Virus record (IMG/VR): IMGVR_UViG_3300044798_000207
Coordinates: 1 to 43,908 of that record
Reading direction: 5' to 3' (one strand)
Source: a virus
Length of the DNA: 43,908 nt
Translations under genes and position numbers: made by a program
Part shown: in pieces, positions 8,030 to 16,600 of the stretch
Position numbering within the stretch: position 1 is the stretch's first letter
Layout of the letters: every line of letters starts with the position of its first letter
The notes under the pieces: generated by a model
The model's input: the letters and a program-made list of their open reading frames with translations, nothing else
Database searches by the model: none
Told to the model about the DNA's origin: nothing

Positions 8030-8962
8030 ATGGCAAGCAAAGCATACGAACTTATATCTCATGTCAAAAAACTCTGCCTTATCTCCGGCACCACCGAAGA
8101 CGAAACCATCCTTCGGTTTCTAAATCTAACCCAATGGGAAATTTACAACTTAAATTTCCGATGGCGTTGCTTGGAAGCTTATCCAACAGTCTCAACCGCT
8201 ACCGGAGTGGCTTATGCTACCGTTCCTACAACTCTTGGAATGGTCTATGACGTTCGCCTGAGCCCAACAACGGCCTCTCCTTATGGTAAAATTTCCTACA
8301 TCGACCCACATAAATTCCAAGAACTTATTCCTCCTGATTCCGTACCAATCTCCGGTACGCCAAAATACTACACCTGGTGGAGTGGACGCTTCTACTTCTA
8401 CCCGACTCCAGATGCTGTTTATGTCCTGACTGTCTATGGGTATTCAAAACCCGTTGGCATGAAGGTGTATGCTACGGGAACTGCCACATATTCTGTCGTA
8501 ACCGTGACTGGCTCCGGTACTTATTTCTCCAACAACGCCAACGTCGACACAACCATGTCTTTTGCCTACCCCGCTGATGCCCGAAGTGATGGGGTTCTGC
8601 CGTGGTCTGCGATTTCAGCCGTGACCTCCAATACCCTCTTGACGATTGCAACTTATGGGGGCGTAACTGCTTCAGGAGCCTACGTTTGCTCCTCTGGCTC
8701 TTCCTTCCCAGAAGACTTCGATCAGATCCTCGTGCTCGGCGCTGCAATCATGCACACCGCCCGGCTGCGAGAAACAAATACTCAATTCATGGCCTGGCTA
8801 CAATCATCCTATAGCAAAGCCATGACAGGCTTACTCGATTCTCAAACCCATGTTCCCGACTACACTCCAGTTCTACAGCGCTATATGCCTGGCCAGCGGG
8901 ACATAATGGGAGATCCTATTAATAAAACTCCCGTACTTCCAAAAGAATTGTTGGGGGCTTAA
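8030..8962 (+). CDS. Head-tail adaptor protein, duplicate copy 1
   Basis: 310 residues. The N-terminal helical segment (KAYELISHVKKLCLISG, then LRFLNLTQWEIYNLNFRW) and the YYTWW-GRFYFYPTP block are typical of the phage adaptor family that sits between portal and nozzle in podophages (T7 gp11-like role). It is paralogous to the next gene. The C-terminal helices (SFPEDFDQILVLGAAIMHTA) may contact the portal clip. The function call is from family resemblance plus position before the nozzle gene. Confidence 0.65.
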   Translation: MASKAYELISHVKKLCLISGTTEDETILRFLNLTQWEIYNLNFRWRCLEAYPTVSTATGVAYATVPTTLGMVYDVRLSPTTASPYGKISYIDPHKFQELIPPDSVPISGTPKYYTWWSGRFYFYPTPDAVYVLTVYGYSKPVGMKVYATGTATYSVVTVTGSGTYFSNNANVDTTMSFAYPADARSDGVLPWSAISAVTSNTLLTIATYGGVTASGAYVCSSGSSFPEDFDQILVLGAAIMHTARLRETNTQFMAWLQSSYSKAMTGLLDSQTHVPDYTPVLQRYMPGQRDIMGDPINKTPVLPKELLGA

Positions 8963-10086
8963 TGGCAACAAAAACCTTTGAATTAATTGCTGCAATGAAA
9001 GACCTGTGTGGCTACACGGGAACCAGCCGGGACAACGCTCTCCTGCGCTGGCTCCAGTTGACTCAGATGAACCTTTACAATATGCCAAAGCCCTGGCGGG
9101 CGCTGGAAGGCACTCAGGATCTGTACACAACCGAATTGATGACTCTCGATGTTGCCCCGACGACCGCGTGGGCGGTGGGGGATACTATCGAGGGAAATAC
9201 AAGCACAGAAACCTGCGAGATTGTGGAAGTTTTGTCCACCACAACCTACAACGTCAAGAATCGCTCCGGCTCATTCACACTCGGGGAAGTCCTAACCAAC
9301 GGAACCACCACTGCCGATCAGGGACTCTTATTTCCGACCTTCGCCTGGAACAACTACACCACCGTCCCTTCCGATGTTGGCCTGATCTTCGACATGCGCC
9401 AAATGACTACCTCTCCCTACTCAAAGCTCATTTACGTCAACCCGCAAGTCTTCCACGAAATCGTTCCCCAGCCAACCGTATACGCATACAACCGGCCTCG
9501 TTATTACACGTGGTGGGGCGGACGCATATACTGGTATCCCATCCCCGACGACGACTACACCATAACGATGTACTACTACAAAAAGCCCGTGGACATGAAA
9601 CTGTACAGCGCAGGAACGGCTTCGGTTGTTACTGTTGCGGTAACAGGTGTCTCCACCGCCTTCTCCACAAACTCAAACGTGGTCGCTGGCATGTATTTTG
9701 CATTAACTGGGGATGTTCTCAGCAATGGGACCCTTCCGTGGGCGGAAATTGCTTCCATAACTTCAACCACGGCGCTTGTTTTGAAGTCTGCCTACCTTGG
9801 AGGAAAAAGTGGCACGGCTTATGCATGCTCCTCTGTTGTTACCTTCCCTCCAGAGTTTGATCTGTATTTGATCTATGCTTCGACCTTAATGGAGGCTATG
9901 CACCTTCCTGGAATGAAAGAATTGCGGGATGAACTCAAGATAAGTATAAGCGACATCCTCCCCGGCCTCATTCGCAACCAGACCTACATTCCCGACTACA
10001 TGGCCGTTATGGAGAACTTTAACCAACAGCCTATCATCCTTGGGGATGACTACGCTAAATTTCCGTTTATTATGTCTAATCCTTAA
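8962..10086 (+). CDS. Head-tail adaptor protein, duplicate copy 2 with inserted beta domain
   Basis: 374 residues; ATG shares a base with the previous stop (TAATG). It aligns over its length with the previous gene (TKTFELIAAMKDLCG, LRWLQLTQMNLYNM, RYYTWWGGRIYWYPIP, STAFSTNSNV) but carries an extra segment of about 60 residues near residues 60-115 with the pattern VGDTIEGNTSTE...GSFTLGEVLTNG, a small beta domain often seen as an insertion in phage structural proteins. Two adaptors in tandem could make a two-layer connector; this is inference. Confidence 0.65.
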   Translation: MATKTFELIAAMKDLCGYTGTSRDNALLRWLQLTQMNLYNMPKPWRALEGTQDLYTTELMTLDVAPTTAWAVGDTIEGNTSTETCEIVEVLSTTTYNVKNRSGSFTLGEVLTNGTTTADQGLLFPTFAWNNYTTVPSDVGLIFDMRQMTTSPYSKLIYVNPQVFHEIVPQPTVYAYNRPRYYTWWGGRIYWYPIPDDDYTITMYYYKKPVDMKLYSAGTASVVTVAVTGVSTAFSTNSNVVAGMYFALTGDVLSNGTLPWAEIASITSTTALVLKSAYLGGKSGTAYACSSVVTFPPEFDLYLIYASTLMEAMHLPGMKELRDELKISISDILPGLIRNQTYIPDYMAVMENFNQQPIILGDDYAKFPFIMSNP

Positions 10087-10098
10087 GGGGAACCCATA

Positions 10099-12543
10099 AT
10101 GCCAGATCAACAAAGTACAGCACAGGACTGGTATCCTCTAAAGCAAGCCGATTTCTCTGGTGGAGTTAACATCATTGACGATCCCGCTGACCTTGCCGAG
10201 AAGGAAGTGGCAGATACACTGAATGTGAGGTTAACTACCAAAAACACGGTAGAACAGCGCTTGGGATATACTGAATACAATACAAATGCTATTGGTGCAA
10301 GCACCGAGATTCGCAGTTTATTCCACTACAAAGACTACTCAGGGGCGCTGATTCCTCTGGCTCAATGCTCTGGCAATGCTCTCTACAAAGGCAGCGCGGC
10401 GTTTCCTGGCACAGCAGCCTCCTTTACTTCCATCTTCTCCGAAACCGCTTCCTCCACTCCGGCCTTTATTGATGCCATGTGGGGTACGCTAATCTACGTC
10501 AACGGCGTGGACGTTCCTCAAACCTGGGAGGGAACCTATGGAAAGTGTCAGGGGTTTAAAGTAACGGACGATATTGGAGTAACGTACCAAGACTACGGTA
10601 CGCGCGTATCTGACGAAGATCCTCTGACCTACGCGGTCATTACCGGATTGGATACAACCAAAGCAACCAATCACATTCTTATCAAGTCCCGCGTTCCTAA
10701 ACTCACCGGCATCAAGGTTGTAATGGATGGAACCAACGTCAATGCCGTTAAATCGGATTTGGTGGTTGAGTACCGTTCCACTGCGGGAGGTGGGGGAGCC
10801 GGTGCGTGGACGGAAATAACAGCGGGCTATGTCGACGGCACATCAACTGGCACTGGTGCAGATAGCATAACATTTGCTCAAAGCGGCGATGTCACCTGGA
10901 CTGAGATTACTATCGTTCCTGACATTATTGACAACTCCTATGGTTACTTTTTGCGTTTGAGTGTCACTGTTAAACTTAGTGTTACAGCAATCCGAATCCG
11001 CGCCGTCTATCTTTACTACAACATCCAACCCCTTCCTTCCTTCTGGGATGGGAAGTTTATCAAGCCAGATGGGTTCGTCAAAACCGTTGATACAAACGTA
11101 ACCTTCGTAGATTACACCCTTTTTGTCACCGACGACGCTTCGAGTACCGTGGCCGAGATGGGGGCCTTTCCCATAACCGCAGGATTCTTCTACATAAAAA
11201 GCGTCAAGAAGTTCCGGGCCGCCTTTCTTACAATGTCCGTCGAAGCCCTTCACGTTAATACAACCGCCTCAGTTTTGACGGCGAATTATTGGAACGGAAC
11301 GGATTGGACGGCCTTAACAATTATTGATGGAACCAGCGCAAACGGCAAGACTATGGCTCAGAGCGGTTTAATCTCTTGGGTTTGGCCTACGGCAGCAGAA
11401 ACTCGGCGCGTTGGGCAAGACACCGAACCCTTTCACGTTATTCAATTCGTAGTTAGTGCAACTGTTTCAACAGATGTTGATGTTGCTGAAGTTGAGATAA
11501 TTGAAGTTCAAGATGCACTTCGCCCGATGAAAGGTGCAATCTACCACAAGAACCGCCTCTTCATGTGGGGCCAGGCGGATGCTCCTAACTATCTCTTCTT
11601 CTCCAAGCAATACCTACCCGACGTTTGGACCGGGGATGATGCTGGCAATATAGGCATTCCGAGCGGCAAGCCCATTACGGCCTGTGCGCGATTCTACAAT
11701 GATCTCATGATTGCAACTGATGATGAGATATACATTCTGCAAGGTTACACACCAGCAACCTTCGGACTGCTCAAAATCAATACAGGCGGCATCGGAGTAT
11801 CAGCTCCTCACTCCGTAGTCTCCGTTGGCAAGATGATTTACTTCATGCACGCCACGGGGTTCTACCGCTTCGACGGGATAGGCATAATTTACCTGAGCAA
11901 AAACATCCGTAAGTTCTTTGACGACAAAGAAACCGCCCACTTCATTCCCGCTGCCCGGTATGAAGACATTCAAGGCCGCTTTCAGCGCGTATGGTCCTGC
12001 GTGGAATGGACTGTAAGCAAGGGAGCTGTGTCGGCAAACAACTTTGTTCTCATCTTCGAAATCGACCACGAAGGTTGGTGGTTTGATAACATGGTTATCT
12101 CCGCCTTCTTGAAGACTGAGGGCGCAACTTATCAGGACCTTTGGTATCACGGCGATTATGTGGGCAAGGTCTATCGAGACTACAACGGAACCAGTGATAA
12201 TGGAACGGCCATCAGCGCTTATGTCACCACTCGCGCCCTGCAAATTCCCGGTTACGTTGGTTGGACTATGGTTGTTCGGGGCGTTCGGGCGAAGTTAGAT
12301 GTGCAAACCGCTGGCTCCCTGACAGTCGAATATGCGCTTTCTGGAGCTACATCCTTTACTGCTTACGGAACCATGCTCATGACGGGCTCTGGTTATACCT
12401 TCGTGGTCCGTGACATCTACGATCCGCTTGTAGGAACGGCGATTCAATTCAAACTGTCTCAGGCAGTTAAGGATTATACTTTCAGCATTTCCGAATTTGA
12501 TGTCTTCGTTACTCCTGTTCGCAGCGTTGGCGTAGGTATCTAA
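10099..12543 (+). CDS. Tail nozzle / tubular protein (T7 gp12-like)
   Basis: 814 residues, beta-rich. The N-terminus WYPLKQADFSGGVN with DPADLAEKEVADTLNV and R-LGYTEYN is the characteristic opening of podophage nozzle proteins (a GG-N motif, then a 'Q/A..A..N' segment). The middle (about 470-650) has propeller-like repeats. The nozzle forms the short tail tube below the adaptor. It follows the adaptors directly and overlaps the next start (TAATG), as expected for tail assembly genes. Confidence 0.8.
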   Translation: MPDQQSTAQDWYPLKQADFSGGVNIIDDPADLAEKEVADTLNVRLTTKNTVEQRLGYTEYNTNAIGASTEIRSLFHYKDYSGALIPLAQCSGNALYKGSAAFPGTAASFTSIFSETASSTPAFIDAMWGTLIYVNGVDVPQTWEGTYGKCQGFKVTDDIGVTYQDYGTRVSDEDPLTYAVITGLDTTKATNHILIKSRVPKLTGIKVVMDGTNVNAVKSDLVVEYRSTAGGGGAGAWTEITAGYVDGTSTGTGADSITFAQSGDVTWTEITIVPDIIDNSYGYFLRLSVTVKLSVTAIRIRAVYLYYNIQPLPSFWDGKFIKPDGFVKTVDTNVTFVDYTLFVTDDASSTVAEMGAFPITAGFFYIKSVKKFRAAFLTMSVEALHVNTTASVLTANYWNGTDWTALTIIDGTSANGKTMAQSGLISWVWPTAAETRRVGQDTEPFHVIQFVVSATVSTDVDVAEVEIIEVQDALRPMKGAIYHKNRLFMWGQADAPNYLFFSKQYLPDVWTGDDAGNIGIPSGKPITACARFYNDLMIATDDEIYILQGYTPATFGLLKINTGGIGVSAPHSVVSVGKMIYFMHATGFYRFDGIGIIYLSKNIRKFFDDKETAHFIPAARYEDIQGRFQRVWSCVEWTVSKGAVSANNFVLIFEIDHEGWWFDNMVISAFLKTEGATYQDLWYHGDYVGKVYRDYNGTSDNGTAISAYVTTRALQIPGYVGWTMVVRGVRAKLDVQTAGSLTVEYALSGATSFTAYGTMLMTGSGYTFVVRDIYDPLVGTAIQFKLSQAVKDYTFSISEFDVFVTPVRSVGVGI

Positions 12544-13670
12544 TGGCCAAATCGGGCGAGCTCAAAATGCCCTACCTCTACGGAGAGGCCAGGAGCGCTT
12601 ATGAGACTCCTATGGAGTGGGAGAACCATTATGATGCTCCTGAAACAGAGAGTCAATGGAAGCAGCCCTATAAATATGAAAGCTACCCAAAGATGGAATG
12701 GGAGCTTGCTTGGCCAGGACAGGCTCCATACCCGCAGCCTCCAGGCGGAACCATTTACATTGACTGCGAACCAAAGGGGGATGCAGTTGGTGGAGGGGCG
12801 ACTGATCCTTGTTACTCTGGAATAAACTGCGGCCAGTGGGCATTTACCTGCGCACATAGAATTACAAAATTTGAGGTCCCGCAATCATTCGGCTGGATTC
12901 AAAGTATAAAATATGGGGCGAATGACACCGTAATCGTAACCGTCTGTTGGGATGAAGCAGCGCGAGCAGCCGGGGCCAAACTTGGAATTCACGCAATCGG
13001 GCCAAATGGCTTTGATTACGTTTCCTATGTTGACATGCAAAATTGCTGCCCGGACAAGTCCGTGTGTTCAAAGGTTTGTGGATACTGTGCTGCACTCGTA
13101 CTTAGTTACAGTTCTCAGCAAATGACTTGTACAGGAGGCAGCAGCACCCAAGCTCTTTCAGCTTCCGGGGGCGGAGGTAAGTATACTTGGTCCCTTTCGG
13201 GTGGAGGAAAGCTAAGCAAAACCAAGGGACCCACAACGGTTTACACAGCTCCAACAACAAACGAGAACTGCGTTAGTAATCCAACCATTACGCTCAGAGA
13301 TTGCTGTGGAATTCAGAAGACTTTGAAAATTGCTGTTACTTGTGTTACAGGAGGTACTGCATACAATGTTCTTTCTGATACTCAGGGAGGAGGCGGATGC
13401 GTTCACGTAATTCAGCAGAAAACTTACGGGTGTGCAGGTGAGACTGGTGCGACTATTGGTTGCGATAGCTGCGATTGTCAGACTTGTTCAAACTGCTGTT
13501 GCACCGCGGCTCCTTGGGAGTGCAATCTTCCTTGTTCTGGATTCTCTTGCACTCAAGCAGCTTTGATTGCCCGTTGTAACAGTTGCAGCACATGTACTCT
13601 CGGAATACACGATATACGAACAGCTCAACAGAAAACAGATGGTTGCTGCCCAGTGGCTTTACTAACATGA
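12543..13670 (+). CDS. Extremely cysteine-rich virion-region protein with Ig-like segment
   Basis: 375 residues with 32 Cys by count. Residues 1-65 are rich in E/Y/W/P and low in Cys. Most Cys lie after residue 75, including clusters CDSCDCQTCSNCCC (about 304-317) and several CC pairs. A middle segment (about 193-262: ALSASGGGGKYTWSLSGGG, then PTTVYTAPTTNENC) resembles small Ig-like/Big-type beta domains. It lies between nozzle and ejection genes, so a tail or surface role is likely; Cys clusters might bind metal or form disulfides after release. No known family assigned. Confidence 0.65.
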   Translation: MAKSGELKMPYLYGEARSAYETPMEWENHYDAPETESQWKQPYKYESYPKMEWELAWPGQAPYPQPPGGTIYIDCEPKGDAVGGGATDPCYSGINCGQWAFTCAHRITKFEVPQSFGWIQSIKYGANDTVIVTVCWDEAARAAGAKLGIHAIGPNGFDYVSYVDMQNCCPDKSVCSKVCGYCAALVLSYSSQQMTCTGGSSTQALSASGGGGKYTWSLSGGGKLSKTKGPTTVYTAPTTNENCVSNPTITLRDCCGIQKTLKIAVTCVTGGTAYNVLSDTQGGGGCVHVIQQKTYGCAGETGATIGCDSCDCQTCSNCCCTAAPWECNLPCSGFSCTQAALIARCNSCSTCTLGIHDIRTAQQKTDGCCPVALLT

Positions 13671-14047
13671 CACCACAAGAATTTTTACAGCGTGAAGAAG
13701 AGATCCGAAAGGCGAGTGCGGAATTCCCCGACATGGAGATGGGCGCTGCCTACGCAAAATGGAAAGAGGCCCGTGGGGAAGAGGCTGTATTTCTTCAGGC
13801 AGGAGATAAGAGTGTTGAGGATGCAAAAAGAGCCCTTATTGAAACCGCCTGGAAATTGTGTGAAAAGTGTGGGGGTAAGGCAATTCTTGAAAGTATTTGT
13901 GGAGGATGTGTTGAAGGCAAGAAAGGCTACAAATCGAAATTCACCTGTGAAGACTGCTTACACAGAGAACTCAGCAAAGAGGAATATATATGGTGGTTGA
14001 AGGAATTGTCTTCGCAGTTAAAGGAATCATCCTCACCGAGTGCCTAA
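13667..14047 (+). CDS. Small protein with zinc-binding Cys cluster
   Basis: 126 residues, ATG 13667 coupled to the previous stop by ATGA. The N-terminus is helical and charged (TPQEFLQREEEIRKAS). The second half carries CEKCGG, CGGC and CEDC, about six Cys in pairs, suggesting one or two zinc sites. It overlaps the next gene start by 58 bases. Function not recognised. Confidence 0.6.
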   Translation: MTPQEFLQREEEIRKASAEFPDMEMGAAYAKWKEARGEEAVFLQAGDKSVEDAKRALIETAWKLCEKCGGKAILESICGGCVEGKKGYKSKFTCEDCLHRELSKEEYIWWLKELSSQLKESSSPSA

Positions 14048-14301
14048 CGCGCGCCGCCCGAAGTTGGGGCATATTTGATAGTTTAAGATCAATTGTAGTG
14101 AGGATAAACTTCATTCGTAAACTTCTCGACTGCTTCGAGTGCACCAGCGTGTGGGTCGGAGCATTCGTTGTTCTTTATATTCAATTCTGTGAAATACCGT
14201 TTTTGACCTATTTATTAGTATTCAGTAGTATTGCCCGCTGGCTCAATGTATTCTATGAATACCTGGATGCTTGCAGGGCTGCAAGAGAAGGAGAAATTTA
14301 A
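13990..14301 (+). CDS. DUF1360-like membrane protein
   Basis: 103 residues with two or three hydrophobic segments (about 5-20, 54-68, 70-88). The segment LLDCFECTSVWVGAFV matches the 'C..CT.xWVG' signature of DUF1360-type membrane proteins found in Bacillus and phages. Likely sits in the host membrane. The start lies inside the upstream gene in another frame. The role in infection is unknown. Confidence 0.6.
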   Translation: MVVEGIVFAVKGIILTECLTRAARSWGIFDSLRSIVVRINFIRKLLDCFECTSVWVGAFVVLYIQFCEIPFLTYLLVFSSIARWLNVFYEYLDACRAAREGEI

Positions 14302-14302
14302 A

Positions 14303-14947
14303 ATGGCATACGCTCAACAGCCGCAATCTTACGCTTCTGAATCTGCATACGACCCGCAATCAGCGTACTACAATCCGTATGCGCTTGGCAATCAGGGCTT
14401 CTACATGCCCTCTGGACAGCAGGGAGGTTACGGCCAATCCAACGTCTCCACTGCCATTCAGGGCCAGGGCCAAGGATACCAAATCGGCGGAACGGGGACT
14501 CAGTATGGAACACAGGCGGGGCAGACCGGTCAAAATATGCAGAGCCAATACTTTCAGAGCTTGTATGCTCCTCAACAGTTAATGGCTCAGCAAAACCAAT
14601 ACCAGCAAGCTAACATTGCTACTGCCATTGCAAACGCCACAAGCACAATGGAAGGAATGGGCATTCCTGCAACCGGCGATTTGGGAAGTTTAGAAACCTG
14701 GGCTGAGCAAAAATCCGCCCTCGAATCCCAGACGATCAAGAAAAACAAGCAAGAAGCTGAGCGGACGATGGAAGATCAATGGGCTCGTAAAGGCTCTGCC
14801 TTGGGCTCCGAGCACGAGCGCAATGTAGCCGAAATCGAAGGCGCTTCCCTGGCCGCAATGCGCAGTTCCTCCATCGGCGCTGCGATTGATGCTTTCATGA
14901 AACGTCCTCAACTGTTAGCGCAGTTGATTCAGTCAATGAAGGGATAA
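14303..14947 (+). CDS. Putative internal/ejection protein, Q/Y/G-rich
   Basis: 214 residues. ATG 14303 is chosen because AGAAGGAGAAATTTAAA precedes it; an in-frame upstream start at 14231 would run into the membrane protein gene. Residues 1-105 are low complexity (Q, Y, G, S, A); 120-214 form a charged helix. The pattern and position (first of three genes before an 816-aa protein, then endolysin) fit podophage internal virion or ejection proteins such as T7 gp14-type. Sequence alone does not prove it. Confidence 0.55.
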   Translation: MAYAQQPQSYASESAYDPQSAYYNPYALGNQGFYMPSGQQGGYGQSNVSTAIQGQGQGYQIGGTGTQYGTQAGQTGQNMQSQYFQSLYAPQQLMAQQNQYQQANIATAIANATSTMEGMGIPATGDLGSLETWAEQKSALESQTIKKNKQEAERTMEDQWARKGSALGSEHERNVAEIEGASLAAMRSSSIGAAIDAFMKRPQLLAQLIQSMKG

Positions 14948-14957
14948 GGAGATAACG

Positions 14958-15932
14958 ATGCCTCAACAATCCTCTAACATTCCTGACATGTCTGCTATCC
15001 TTGGCCGCGCGTTGACTCTCGGAGAAGAGCGAACGGTTTGGCACGGTTTTGAAGAGCGCTTTGCAATTGATACTGAAGCTGCTCGCTTAAAGAACGAACA
15101 ACAGAAACTCCTGCACGAAGGCGAGAAACTCAAACAATCCCTTCTTGCCCGCGCAATCGAGTCCATGACTCCAGGTTGGGAGCGCGGTGGGCAGCGAGTG
15201 GACGTAGGCCAATTCCAAGGCCGTGATGTTGCCGTGGGTCCTGGTCCCATTGGAGGCGAGATTACTCCCGCTACTGGGCCTGGAGTACAATACCGACAAC
15301 CCGGCGCTGAACAGCAACGTATGGGACAGAGGCTTGTAGAAAAGGAATTGGGACTTACGGAAGATCCTGTGGTTGTGTTTGACCGGCAAATGGCGAAAAT
15401 GGAAGCTCAAGAAGAGATTCGTGGGAAACGGGAAGATGCCAGAGACGTAGCGCGTGAGAAACGGGAAGAGGCAAGGGAAACAAAAAGGACTGCGCGGGAG
15501 GAAACTGGTCAAGCAGCAAGGGCAGCACTGGAAACGCAAAAAGAAGCCGGAAAATACGCCCGTGACCTCGAAGATAAAATGCACGGCTCTCTCGACAAGG
15601 CCATGAACGCTTACACAACCATCAGGAAAGAAAAGGAGAGAGACCCTCAATTTAAACTACTCCCGCTCATAGAACAAAAATCTGTCCTCCAGGCCCTTGA
15701 CGAAGAATACAAAGATTGGATCGGAGCTATCACGCGTCGCTATCAAGGAACTGCCAAACGGTATGGACTGAAGGTGGAGATTCCTGAAGACTATAAAGCA
15801 ATCGTAGATCCTTCTGTAATGAGCCAAGAGCAAATTGCTCGATATAAAGGGCTATCCAAAAGTGAAAAACGAATTTTTGACAAAGCCTACGAAGACCGCT
15901 TCGGAAAGCCACACGGGTTGGGGAAGAAATAA
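14958..15932 (+). CDS. Putative internal virion protein, long coiled coil
   Basis: 324 residues. Residues about 145-215 are a highly charged helix (E/K/R/A heptads such as REKREEARETKRTAREE) predicted as coiled coil; both flanks are helical. AAGGAGATAACG precedes the ATG. It lies in the block of likely ejection proteins. Function inferred from position and composition only. Confidence 0.55.
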   Translation: MPQQSSNIPDMSAILGRALTLGEERTVWHGFEERFAIDTEAARLKNEQQKLLHEGEKLKQSLLARAIESMTPGWERGGQRVDVGQFQGRDVAVGPGPIGGEITPATGPGVQYRQPGAEQQRMGQRLVEKELGLTEDPVVVFDRQMAKMEAQEEIRGKREDARDVAREKREEARETKRTAREETGQAARAALETQKEAGKYARDLEDKMHGSLDKAMNAYTTIRKEKERDPQFKLLPLIEQKSVLQALDEEYKDWIGAITRRYQGTAKRYGLKVEIPEDYKAIVDPSVMSQEQIARYKGLSKSEKRIFDKAYEDRFGKPHGLGKK

Positions 15933-16600
15933 TGCCAAACGAAATTGACGCGCTTTTTGCCCAAGTAGCAGAGAAGCCTAAAAAGGAAACCTACCAACCG
16001 GCCAAGGGCGAAGAAGCAATTTTTGCTGCTCCCAAAAAGGGGCTATTAGACTACCTTGCTCCTCTGCTTCCCTTCTACAGCCAATTCACCGGCCAAACCC
16101 CCTGGCAATCTCCTGAGACTGCTATGGAAGCAATTGGCTGGGGAATGGGGGGGCTTATGCGCGGAGGAGGTATGGCCAAGACTGCCGCGCCAAAAGGCGC
16201 GTCTTCGATAAGCAAGGCGCTTGAAGAAATAGGAGCGGTTTTTGGAAAACGCGGAGGACTTCCAACAGGTCCTGTTGAACGCGGGTGGACTCGGCAAGGA
16301 GAGGTGTCTCCCATATCTGAGGGCATAAAACAACTTAAAACTGGAACAGGAGCACAACAGCTTGCCAGAGGCAGCATCGAAGCGCCAGCCAGTTCGCTTG
16401 CCGAACAGAAGCTCATTGAAACAACTGCCCAAAAACAGTTGCCTCAATACGCAGGTCCAACCGCCCCCAGAGGCATTCCTCAACCTTATGCTCCCCAAAG
16501 TTGGAGAGAACGAACGTTTCCAGGAACCATACAACGTGCACAAGACGTTATTGAGGATCTTTTCAGAGAAAGTCTTAGAGCCAAAGGGATGATAGAATAA
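15932..16600 (+). CDS. Putative internal virion protein (222 aa)
   Basis: 222 residues; the start shares a base with the previous stop (TAATG), as does its stop with the next start. There is one weakly hydrophobic Gly/Met-rich segment (about 64-82, IGWGMGGLMRGGGM) that could insert into a membrane, followed by low-complexity P/Q/A sequence and a charged C-terminal helix. Membrane-active small ejection proteins have such segments, but the function is not established. Confidence 0.5.
   Translation: MPNEIDALFAQVAEKPKKETYQPAKGEEAIFAAPKKGLLDYLAPLLPFYSQFTGQTPWQSPETAMEAIGWGMGGLMRGGGMAKTAAPKGASSISKALEEIGAVFGKRGGLPTGPVERGWTRQGEVSPISEGIKQLKTGTGAQQLARGSIEAPASSLAEQKLIETTAQKQLPQYAGPTAPRGIPQPYAPQSWRERTFPGTIQRAQDVIEDLFRESLRAKGMIE

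Noticed and set aside
14231-14302. Longer N-terminus for the Q-rich protein
   Set aside because: Would overlap the membrane protein gene; the ATG at 14303 has a clear GAAGGAGAA site.
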